64,000 bases of DNA, taken from the NCBI GenBank assembly GCA_022393335.1, contig JAJEKB010021013.1:130217-194216 (forward strand). Direction: 5' to 3'. This DNA is from Macrotrachela quadricornifera. Taxonomy: Eukaryota; Rotifera; Eurotatoria; Philodinida; Philodinidae. Both the position numbers and the translations under genes were made by a program. The notes below the pieces were generated by a model, which was given only the letters and a program-made list of their open reading frames with translations, did no database searches and had not been told where the DNA came from. Of the stretch, positions 54,507 through 64,000 are shown piece after piece (the first letter of the stretch is position 1; every line of letters starts with the position of its first letter).

Positions 54507-56454
54507 TTATTGTGCTTTGAATTGATTTTTTGCTTTAACTTGAAATACACGTACTCCTTTTGTATAATACTCATCATCATTTGTATACGAAATTGTAAAT
54601 GGTGATTGTTTAACTATTCTATATCGTTGATCATTATCGTAATTTACATCATTTAATCGATTAATGATTATTGTTAATGCTGCTTCAATTATAGCTGGTG
54701 ATAATAAACTTGTTTTCATATGATTTCTTTTGAATTGAGCTGCAATAAATTCCATACTACCGAATTTTGTTCCAAATTTACATAAAAACTCATCTTCATT
54801 TAAATATTTTCCCAAAAATTTTAACACTTCGTTGAGAATTTCATCATTAATTTGTGATTCTGTCTGTTTATTTGGTAAACGTTCAAATTCAGTTTTATCA
54901 ATCTTAAGTGTACCATTAGCAGCATTTTGAGCAATCATTTCAGCTGTTGCTCGACGCAAAAAATCTCCTTCATCCTCACCAGGATTTTGTAACATCTGAC
55001 GAACTGTAACTCTTAATGGTGTGACATCATTGATATTTTGTCTAATGAACAAATAAATCATGAAATTAATTTTAACATACAGAGAAATCTATTCATTCAT
55101 TCACTAGAGAGATAGTTGCCATAATAAAAGGTACCTGATTGTTTTTTTTTGAATAACTTTCGATAGGAACAAGGTAGAAACCTTCGATTTTCACCATTCG
55201 ATAGAGAAAAGAGTTGAGCATCCAGATTGCTCGAACTTCATTGGTCAAATAAGTAACCAATCAGGTTAATTTCCTGATAGAACTCTCGACGAACGAGATT
55301 CTAAAGAAATTTTCCATTAGATTTTGAACTATGATATCGCCATCTCATAGAAAAATTCGTTCTCTCTTGATCTATGCAAAGCCGATTCCGTTCCAGAGAT
55401 CGATGAGTTTTGCAAAAACTGCAGATTTTGGTAGCTTGATCTGTAATTACCGAGGAGGGGTAGGTGATCATGATAAGTCGATTTAAGACTTCTATATGAA
55501 TATTTTAATGCATCATCGGTTCAGATTCCATAGCAGGAAAATATAGAGTTTTAGAAATCTCGTCGAAGACATCTTAAATCGCTTTGAAATCGAAAATAAA
55601 CATTATCTCTCGGTTAATCATGATCATCTATCCCTCTCGAAACCGTTTTCCCAGTTATTACAGGTCAACCTAGCAAAATCTGTAGTTTTTGCAAAACCTT
55701 CTTATCTCTGGAACGTAATGAGCTACAGACCTTTACTGTACTTAGATCAAGAGAACGAATTTTTCCATCGGATGGCGATATCATAGCTTAAAATCTAATG
55801 GGAAATTTCTTTAGAATCTCGTTATTGAAAGTTATTCAAAAAACAATCAGGTGTCTTTTATTCTGGCGTCGATATTACTTACCTCGCTAATGAAAGGAGT
55901 TCTTCCATTTTTTCAATATAATCTTCTTGTAATGCATTACTAAATCTTGCTGTTTCGATAGTTTTTATTAAATATTGTTCAGCATCTCTCCATTCTTGTC
56001 CTTGTAGACAGAAAAAAGCCACACGAAAATATTGAAAACTAATTTCTGTATAATCTGTTGGTATATGTTTTAACATAATATTCAAAGCTATTTGTGCTTC
56101 TGTGATGGCTAGTTTTATATTGTTTATTTCCCAGTAACATAATGACAATATTTTGTGCATTTGTGCAAAAATAAAGTGATCTTTCTGATTAGGTAACAAA
56201 CATACTATGTTGTGAATTGCATTATATTCACTTAGTATAGCAAGTTCGAATTGTTTAAGTTGAAAAAAATTTATAGCATTTAAATGATGTTTATAAACGT
56301 TAATAAAATGTTGACGTGATGGAAGATCCATAATTTCCTCGCGACAATGAACAGGAATATTGGAGAGAATTTGTTCAAACTCAATTGTTTCTTCCGAGAT
56401 AGGAGATGGTAATGGAGAAATTCTATTGTCTGGTAAACTTTTACAACAACCCAT
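54507..56454 (-). CDS. MGCC-anchored TPR-like protein, two exons, 368 aa
   Basis: Exon 1 (56454-55883) and exon 2 (55041-54507) join as AG|A (Arg) with a perfect GTAAGT donor and TTCATTAG acceptor, giving 368 aa with no interruption. The start MGCCKS is a textbook N-myristoylation plus palmitoylation motif, so the product should sit on the inner face of a membrane. Residues 50-195 are helical with the A/L/Y spacing of tetratricopeptide repeats (AINFFQLKQFELAILSEYNA, ILSLCYWEINNIKLAITEAQ, YFRVAFFCLQGQEWRDAEQY). Exon 2 is a helical, charged domain I cannot name (RVTVRQMLQNPGEDEGDFLR, EVLKFLGKYLNEDEFLCKFG). The 841-bp intron is large because it contains a foldback element. I chose ATG 56454 over the in-frame upstream ATG 56466 because of the MGCC motif. 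Probably a membrane-tethered scaffold; partner unknown. Confidence 0.75.
55124..55861. mobile_element. Foldback element inside the intron of the MGCC/TPR gene
   Basis: TAAAAGGTACCTGATTG at the left pairs with CAATCAGGTGTCTTTTA at the right, followed by matching TTTTGAATAACTTTC arms. Inner blocks (GAACGAGATTCTAAAGAAAT against ATTTCTTTAGAATCTCGTT) continue the symmetry. Non-coding. It lies between splice sites, so it may be tolerated without effect. Confidence 0.7.
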
Positions 56455-56899
56455 GTGTGAAATCAAATAGGAATTTTATTCGTAGTTCACTATTAGAATT
56501 GAAATATAGTATTCAAATCTAGAATAGATCACAAATATATTTTTATCTTTTATAATAAAAATAATAACTTGCATATGGAATGGTAATTTTCCCATATGTT
56601 ACTCAATAAAACTATATAAATTTTATAACTCTTCATTTCAACGATTAATTAGCATGATTTCTGTCACTTTTTGTGAAACATGATCTAAAAGAGAGTGTTG
56701 AAGTGCTTAGGGATAGAAACTTGGATTCACCTCTACAGACACAAAAGTTCTTTGAATAATTATAGGGTATGAAAAGCGAGATCATATTGTGACAGACAGC
56801 TTTATAGTACTATGAAAGATGACGCATAATTGAACTCTAATTAAAATATCTCTGGAGTATCTCCTTGTTGAAGTTTTATGTTCTACAGCAAGAGATAAT
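56455..56899. other. Upstream region of the MGCC/TPR gene
   Basis: AT-rich. No clear TATA box could be assigned on the minus strand. Confidence 0.3.
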
Positions 56900-57240
56900 G
56901 CCAAAGTATATCTCGATATGTACAGTTGTACATAATCTTTTGCTAGGGAGATAGAACTATGATTTCTAATCAAATACCTAATGAAATTTATATCAAAAAT
57001 TGGATTTATTGTCACTAAATAGTACGACTTATAAAACTGTTTTAGTATCGAACTTCTGAAAATTTTTCAAACTTTTGTAAGTTCGACACTAAAACGTTTC
57101 TATAACTCGTACTATTTAGTGACAATAAATCCACTTTTTGATATAAAATTCATTAGGTATTTCATTTGAAATCAGAGTGCTACGTCTCTAGCAAAAGGTT
57201 ATACACAATCCTGTAGATAAGATTGTTACCAAAGTAATTC
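56900..57240. mobile_element. Foldback element
   Basis: GGATTTATTGTCACTAAATA near 57001 pairs with TATTTAGTGACAATAAATCC near 57114, and TTTTGCTAGGGAGATAG pairs with CTACGTCTCTAGCAAAA. The centre is near 57066. Outer arms are diverged, so the ends are approximate. Confidence 0.6.
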
Positions 57241-57382
57241 AAGAGAAAAACTTACATTCGCTTAAAACATTCCAATACTGAACAATTTCTTGTCATTTAT
57301 GTTTATGAGTAAGACTACGAACTTCATTATAGAAAAACATAGATTATTTGAGTATCTGACGAATTCATAGCAACATCTGCTA

Positions 57383-58168
57383 ACGAGGAATGGCCCTGAG
57401 TCCGAATCTCACCTTGGTTTTTCCTGATAGGCCTTAGAAGTACTGGTTTTCTAGAATACCAGGTAACAACAGAGAAAAGAGATTTTTCTGAAAATTTTTT
57501 TTCACCAATCTATCTGATAAAGAACGTGAAGAAAGTTTTGAAAAAATTGTTTTTGCAGTTTCTGACAGACGAAGGAGGATATTAGAGACTTAACTTAGAA
57601 GTTTCACTGTATTTATTCGCACTGCAAAGCGTTACACTGTTCATTTTTCTGTTTCTGTTTTTCTATTATTGATTTCAACTTGCTTATCTCAAAATTCAAA
57701 AGTTATGGAGAATATATATGGTTGTTCGAAGAAAGTTTACTTTGCATGTTTTCTATTTTTTTGTGTAACGTTAAGTGTATTTTCTTCATAACTTTTGAAT
57801 TTTGAGATAAGCAAGTTGAAATCAATAATAGAAAAACAGAAACAGAAAAATGAACAGTGTAACGCTTTGCAGTGCGAATAAATATAGTGAAACTTCTAAG
57901 TTAAGTCTCTAATATCCTCCTTCGTCTGTCAGAAACTGCAAAAACAATTTTTTCAAAACTTTCTTCACGTTCTTTATCAGATAGATTGGTGAAAAAAAAT
58001 TTTCAGAAAAATCTCTTTTCTCTGTTGTTACCTGGTATTCTAGAAAACCAGTACTTCTAAGACCTATCAGGAAAAACCAAGGTGAGATTCGGACTCAGGG
58101 CCATCGATTACCTATGCTCCACTAGCTTTCACGTTTAAAGTGATTTGCCACTTGGGGATCATTCCTCG
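57383..58168. mobile_element. Large near-perfect foldback with a tRNA-like segment in one arm
   Basis: The arms of about 340 bp are almost exact complements. GGCCCTGAGTCCGAATCTCA at 57392 pairs with TGAGATTCGGACTCAGGGCC ending at 58102, and TTTTGAATTTTGAGATAAGC pairs with GCTTATCTCAAAATTCAAAA. The outermost CGAGGAAT/ATTCCTCG pair is separated from the right arm by about 57 bp not present on the left. That extra piece and the arm end together look like part of a tRNA gene. Confidence 0.75.
58080..58135 (-). ncRNA. tRNA-like (A-box/B-box) segment, possible SINE remnant
   Basis: On the minus strand AGCTAGTGGAGCAT resembles an A box (TRGCNNAGTGG) and, about 30 bp later, GAGTCCGAATCTC resembles a B box (GGTTCGANTCC, 8 of 11). 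It is too short and irregular for a functional tRNA: I cannot fold a proper acceptor stem. It may be a degraded tRNA or the head of a SINE. Confidence 0.3.
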
Positions 58169-60846
58169 TAAGTAAAAGCAAAAGATAAATCTTTTTTATT
58201 ATAAAGGAGATAAACCTGTCATATAACTACAGGAGAAAAGCAAAAAATCAGTTTTTTTTTTATAATATAAATTTCTAAATGGTATGAGGTTGTTATTTAA
58301 CTAAGGCAAAAAAAGCAAAAGATAAAACTTTTTTATTTATATATTCTATAAACCTCTTCGAATGCAAATCAAGATTTAAAATAACTCATTCATATGGCAT
58401 ATCATACACAAAAAATTTTGTTTTCTTTATACAGATGTATAATTTACATAAATCTTCAATTAAATTTTTGAATCTGTAAAGAACTTTGTGCATATAGCAG
58501 AGAGCGAAGCAGACTAGTGGACCTGACTGTTTGAAACAGTCACACGGCAATCAGGGTAGACCAATACCTTATATAGATCGGAATAGTCCATCTAGTCTAT
58601 TCTTTATTTTATGATTTTTCAATAAAAACCTTCATTCTTTAATATTGAAATATAGTTATAAAAAGATAAAGTGAAATATCTTCAATAATGAAACAACAAA
58701 AAAATGATTTTTCTCATATTGTTTAGACATAATTATAACTATTTATATAATATGATGGTATTTTTTTTTATTAATCATTCATTTTGATGCATAGCTACTC
58801 GCTGCTTTTAATCTTTTATTACTTACTTCGTATAAATGCTTTCTTAGATTTTATTATCGTGTAATGTCTAATCTTAATATGTCCTCGTCAACTTTTACCT
58901 GAGATATTTTTTTTTTACCTTTGTTGACAATTTTCTCTATTAAACATAGATTTTATAAATGTTAACATTTTAAAGTAATAAATGTCATCTAATCGTCTCA
59001 TTTCGATTACCAAGAATTTCGAATTTTTTTCATAAAGAATTGTCTTACTTTTATTAATATATCATTATATCATTTGCATGTAAAAGAAAACGTACAGAGA
59101 GACTCAGATAAAATGAAGGAACCGATCGTCTGTCTTTGTCAGACCAGTTAGGGGTCTACAAGATGGCTCCGGTAGTTTTTTTCTAATAACTAGACTAGAC
59201 TATGTATTTTAATATTTATTATTTTTTATGAGCACAAATCTAAAAAATCTCAATTTTATTTATAATCTCGATAAAAATTCTTTATTAACCTTAGTTTTGA
59301 ATTCAAAAATAAGAATTTTTCAATAACTTATCTAATTTTTTCAATTATATAAATCATAATAAATATAAATTTGATTTGATAACAATTTATTCACTCCTTT
59401 ATTTATTGTCGTTAACAGATAACAAATAAATATAAATCATCGTTTATTTCTTTTTAACAATAATGACATTTCAAATAAATATTCAAAAAATAATACATTT
59501 CAAAAATGATTAGTTGATTTTAGCAAGGAAATTGAACATATCAAATGAAGACTAAAATCAATACAAAGCCTTTATCTGAGGCTAGGATAAAAAAAAACTA
59601 CTAATAATGTCATATTGTGTATTTGTTAAATATTAGTAAGAATATATTCTATATTGATTGATTTTATTTCTATTTTTCTTACATGATTAATGTTCTATTT
59701 TGAAATATTCTCTTTAGATTTTTTCATATATATTGAAATATTATTTCACTTGCATTACAGCATTTACTATATTGAATCTGATTTTGTAGTATAAATATAA
59801 ACTATGATTAAAATTCAATAAAATATAAACCTTTTTGATAGACAAATTGGACAACTAGTGATTTAAAAAATCACCATATATTTCAATATAACATTATTTG
59901 AACAAAGGCATACTATCTAATCGTGTTATACATCGAGAAACAAATATTTCACAAAGTATTGTATATTACAATATTTATTTGCAACAAAAAAACACATTTA
60001 AGAATAAATAGATTTTATGTATATCATTGATCAAAATAAGGAGTTTATGCCTTTTTATATATTGACTGACAATTGAAGTCTCAAAATATTTAAGTTACAT
60101 AGAAAAGCATCAATATTTTAAGAGATTTATATCTAATAGAAATTTTGTCGAAAATTTCTGAATTTTTTGGTGTAAATTAGTATCATTGAGGCTTTTATTT
60201 ATATAAAGTTTCAAAATATAATTTTGCGGTGAAAGGAGACCCTGTTGAAAAAAATTCAATATCTCGATCCAGGTATCTCAGAAGCAGTTCAGAATTTAAA
60301 TCCATTAGTTTCTCAATGAGAATGATCATGATCAATAGTATGAGTGAAATTGTAATGAGAAGATCCTTTCTTTTTTTTCTATTTTGATCGTCAATATTGA
60401 AACTAATTTATTTTCATATGACAAAAATAAGAAAGAAAAAAAAACAAGTCCAATCATGCATATACCCATGTTGACAGTAATATATTATAGCCACATTAAC
60501 ATTATTAACATATATTCATTTACATTTTTTTTATTTTTCATGCAATATACAACGTAATTAATATATGTGCACAATTGTCAGATAAAAATCAAAATATGAT
60601 CATTAATGATGAAAAAAATGTGACTATTTCATTAATATATCTCTTATAATATACCTTTTTTCAATCACAAACCATTATTAATATATTTCATTAATAGCGT
60701 TGTTAATCAACAAAATACATATTTAAACAAACAAACGAAGAGAAACTTTACCACAACAAAGTATAGTCAATTTTCTACTTAAACCTGAAATAATTCAAAG
60801 AAACTAAATATGATCTATAGACACTATGTCTACATATCATGATATA
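58169..60846. other. Long AT-rich region, no supported gene
   Basis: About 2.7 kb. Around 58500-58615 and 59100-59210 related words occur in inverted relation (AATAGTCCATCTAGTCTATT and AACTAGACTAGACTATG), perhaps the ends of an old element, but the match is too weak to call. The remainder is A/T homopolymer-rich with no ORF of note. Confidence 0.4.
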
Positions 60847-61478
60847 GGATGTCTCATAGATTTTTAGGCATGACAAAATTGATTTATATGAACATACAGA
60901 AGAATATCTAACCATTATGTTTATGTATTAGCTTCGAGTACTCGTGATGGTCTTTCAGATGATATATTATTGAATATAAGAATGCCATATGATGCATGAT
61001 GTATTTTGCACACATTTCGGCGTTGAAAATGATAAAATCTTGAAATATTTTTTTAAAAATGCGGCGTTTAAAGTTCTACAGCAAATGTCAGAATAGATAG
61101 TTGTTCTAATGGTCTACTGGGTACTCAAAATGAAGAACCCAGACGATAGTGCTAATCCCCATCGTGCTGAATATAATGAAAAACTTTCGAAAACGTTTAT
61201 TTTGCATGTACTTCAGTTTCAGAAAAAGATACAATTTAAAACTTTTTTTTAAAGATTCGTCATGGAAAGCTCTAGAAAATCTGTGCAAACAGACCATAAT
61301 TACATAAGAAGAAATTTTTTGAAATATCTTTTGAAAAAAAAAATTCAAGATTTTATCATTTGTCTATACCAAGATACGTGCGAAATAAAAAAAGAAGTTA
61401 GAAACATTTTGATATACCTTGCATCATAAAGGTCGATTTTGACAAATTTTGTCATGCCTCAAAACTTATGAGACACCC
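60847..61478. mobile_element. MITE with GGATGTCTCATAG ends, TA flanks
   Basis: The ends GGATGTCTCATAGATTTTTA and TAAAACTTATGAGACACC-type inverted sequence are followed by GGCATGACAAAATT and AATTTTGTCATGCC. TA is present at both borders. About 632 bp. The interior is not strongly palindromic and encodes no transposase; an ORF at 61106-61348 minus is unconvincing. Confidence 0.65.
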
Positions 61479-61981
61479 TATCTACTAGAATTTTATCCGT
61501 CTTATTCACTCACACTCTAGTTTAATACTAGAAAAATATTTAGAATTTTTTATAATATTCATATTATTATAGAGCAGATTGAACTCTACTTGGATTTTTG
61601 CAAAAATATGTAAAATATTTCGACAATGAGTTTTGTATAATCCGAAAAATTTTCTATTAGATGATAGCTCCAATTCTATTCTACAAAACTACATATTTCG
61701 ATTGCTTGTCTATATATGTTTTTTATATAATAGCACTGATTTATAGAGAGAGAGAAATCAAATCTTTTCCAGTACTCATAACTCTTTTGTTTAATTATAT
61801 AATCTCAACAGTTTGACGGCATCTTTTATGCAAAAACAAGTAAATCAATTTTCTTTTTCTTTTTTATGTTACTCTGATAGTTTTCTACCTTGTCATAAAC
61901 CTTGCACAATCGTTGAGTTTTTTAAACACTTTCCATATACATTTTTGATTTAAACTATATGATAGCATTTATACAATATCT
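61479..61981. other. Upstream region of the TCAF/M60-like gene
   Basis: AT-rich. A pyrimidine-rich tract at 61840-61900. No definite promoter element. Confidence 0.3.
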
Positions 61982-64000
61982 ATGATTTCTAGAAAAGTAG
62001 TAATGAACAATCAAGAATTGTTACCTGTAAGTCAAGAAAATACCGATAGTACCGAACAAATCTCTCCAAAGGATGAAGAAAATTACGATCATGAAATAGA
62101 GGTTTCAAGCGAAAAAGCACAATGCTCGTCAAGTGATCTCAATGATGATCAGCAATTCGATGAAGTAGCACAGAGTCTTTTTGAAGGAGTTCCTTCTATT
62201 TATAACATGTGGTATACAACTACATTGATTCCTCTAACAAGTAACACGCGAGCTGTTGTCGCTAACAAAGATGGAAAAAGATATCTTATTGTGGCGGCTC
62301 GTCTAGGTCAAGGACGATGTCTCATATTTGGTCGACCGAGTTATGCGGAATATTTTTGGAAAGAGCCGCCACCTACTACACCAGCAGAAACTCTAGATTC
62401 AAAGTTTGTAACGAATGCCAGACAATGGGTCTCACGCCAACAATGGACTGAAACAGTTAGAATAGACGAAAATGATACATGGACAGAAATCGATATCAAG
62501 GACAAGATTCTCGTTTGGAAAGGAACATGGGATAAAACCAGCGAATTTGTCGATAGTTTGGTAAGCTAACAGAAAAATCAACGGAGGAAAGATTCGCAAT
62601 GAATACTTCCAACTCTATCATAGGAGCATTCATATCTAATTAGTCCTAATTGATTTATGTTATTTCAGTGCACTTACTTAGAAAATGGTGGCGCACTTAT
62701 CTGTGGTGCAAGTCATTGGCAGCTAGAGCAATTGTATCCTAACAAAAAAAAGTTTGAACTTGGTTTCAATCGCTTATGCACTAAGCTCGGAGTAGGCTTG
62801 GGTCAGTCATTTTTCAACTACAAAAATGATGAGCCTGTACAATTTCGTCCGGACCTCGTTGCGTTCAAAAACATTTCCAATATTTTTCAAAGCTGGTTAA
62901 ACGATCCTTCACAACCAGAAATTACATCAAAGGTTATTGACGCCGCCGAAGAGCTCCTTGACGATCCATTTTTATGTTTGCCTGGTTTATTACCATCAAA
63001 CTTAGCAGATATTATCAAGAATGCTGGCAATGATATTGTCCCTTGTAAAGACAATAGAATCATAGACAAAAATTTAAAGAATCAGACATTAGCTACAAAT
63101 AAAGTGGCTCTTTTGGTGCCAGGCATCAAAGCTCCAGGTAACATGTAATAAACTTGATTGCAGATGCAATACTAATAGCTTGATATTTTTCGATTCGTTT
63201 CAGGAATAAAAGAATTTCCTGGAGATTTCGATGAACTACCTGAAACAGTAACAAATGATATATTTACCGTTCAAAAGGTACAACCACAGGAATGGTATTG
63301 TACTGGTAAGTACTAAATCAGAACATCAAATAATTAGTATCTTGATTAAAACGCTTCCTGTAGAGAAACTAACAAAAGAAAGGACTTTGCTGAATATCAA
63401 AATAGGGAACGTATAATGTAAGAGTGCTCTGAGATTATTTTACAATTAAACATATATATTTAAACGATCAATTAAATGAAACAAATTTTATGCATATACT
63501 ATGCATTTACAAGGAGAAAACATAATGTAAACGATTACTTTAATGTGACAATGCTTTCAAAGAAAACTTCTAGCCTTTGGAATAAGGAAAATATATCCTT
63601 CACTTTCTGTTTAAAAACTCTCGTAATACTCACTATATAGTGTTTCATTTGATTGAATTTTGATGAAATCTAATGAATGTCTTAGTCTGGATTTTCTAAG
63701 CAGAATAGCCAGTGAGAGTTCGATTTACTCGCTCCAGCTTTTAATTGATAACTCGGAGTTATTTTAACTAATTTCAAACAACGAAGGTGATAGTAATATT
63801 AACAAATTTCAGATTTACCTTATAGTTAACTTGATATGAACTATTTTCTAGGTCATTATGTGGCAGCGGGAGTACCATTTGAAGTCAATTTGATCGAGCA
63901 AACAGGCAAGAGTGGATGGCGCATTCAAGTCGGTTGCCATACAGATAACCTTGAAGACTGTAAGGAATACCGTCGTTGGCCAATAATAACCTGTCGGAGA
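61982..64000 (+). CDS. TCAF/M60-like (enhancin-type) peptidase protein, 5' part, runs off window
   Basis: Exons 61982-62560, 62669-63137, 63204-63305 and 63852 to beyond 64000 join in frame with GT...AG introns of 108, 66 and 546 bp. After an acidic N terminus (about 65 aa), the region with RAVVANKDGKRYLIVAARLG, GRCLIFGRPSYAEYF and GGALICGASHWQLEQLYPN resembles the class-I amidotransferase-like part of TRPM8-channel-associated factors. The last exon begins the M60-like domain: GHYVAAGVPFEVNL, then GWRIQVGCHTDNLEDCKEYRRWP. The zinc-binding HExxH would lie beyond the window. In vertebrates TCAF proteins regulate TRPM8, and M60-like proteins in general can act on glycoproteins; which applies here is unknown. 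An in-frame ATG at 62003 is an alternative start. Confidence 0.8.

Noticed and set aside
58500..59210. Possible element with ACTAGACTAGAC-type ends
   Set aside because: The inverted match is short and gapped, with no duplication; too weak to annotate.

Overview
ORGANISM. The window is AT-rich eukaryotic DNA from an animal, most likely a bdelloid rotifer (Rotaria/Adineta type). The evidence is many spliceosomal introns of about 48-65 bp with GT...AG ends; animal-type genes (tartrate-resistant acid phosphatase, TRPM8-channel-associated-factor/M60-like protein, TDP-43 N-terminal domain); bdelloid-typical families (NHL propeller, R-S-E ADP-ribosyltransferase, F-box/LRR, NACHT-HEAT); and a dense, varied load of DNA transposons. 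The organism is inferred from gene content, not from a marker gene. Two runs of N (18100-18499 and 42097-42196) are assembly gaps.  LAYOUT. 1-3.8 kb: minisatellite, piggyBac fragment, foldback element. 3.8-10.6 kb: U-box/protein-kinase gene interrupted by one in-frame TGA, a nested pair of non-autonomous transposons, a lone TDP-43-like N-terminal-domain exon, and a large NACHT-remnant/HEAT-repeat gene. 10.8-11.7 kb: composite palindromic element. 13.4-14.4 kb: broken Cys-rich membrane-protein gene. 17.6-20.8 kb: F-box gene whose LRR part is an array of 13 exons, twelve of them 84 bp and phase 0, on a ~144-bp exon+intron period. 21.7-27.4 kb: broken piggyBac split by repeats and by an apparently intact Tc4/Tc5-like transposon (perfect ~283-bp inverted repeats, CTNAG target, 518-aa spliced transposase). 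29.0-30.4 kb: complete six-exon ACP5-like phosphatase. 30.8-37.2 kb: foldback elements and a Helitron. 37.4-40.3 kb: ADP-ribosyltransferase. 42.2-46.0 kb: palindromic elements and a broken MULE. 46.6-47.5 kb: six-bladed NHL propeller. 49.7-51.3 kb: a foldback carrying a nested hAT element with an exact 8-bp duplication. 52.5-53.8 kb: second Helitron, opposite orientation. 54.5-56.5 kb (minus): two-exon gene with an MGCC acylation motif and TPR-like helices. 56.9-61.5 kb: more foldbacks. 62.0-64.0 kb: 5' part of a TCAF/M60-like gene running off the window.  HOW IT FITS TOGETHER. There is no operon or shared pathway. The host genes are single eukaryotic loci separated by transposon-rich spacers. 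Several have ligand-binding or ubiquitin/signalling architectures (NACHT-HEAT, U-box-kinase, F-box-LRR, ART, NHL) of the kind that expand in bdelloids. The most striking item is the LRR exon array: differences between repeats cluster on the LxLxxNx strand, and every repeat exon can be skipped or added without changing frame. The second is the intact Tc5-like element together with a palindromic derivative of the same family 18 kb away.
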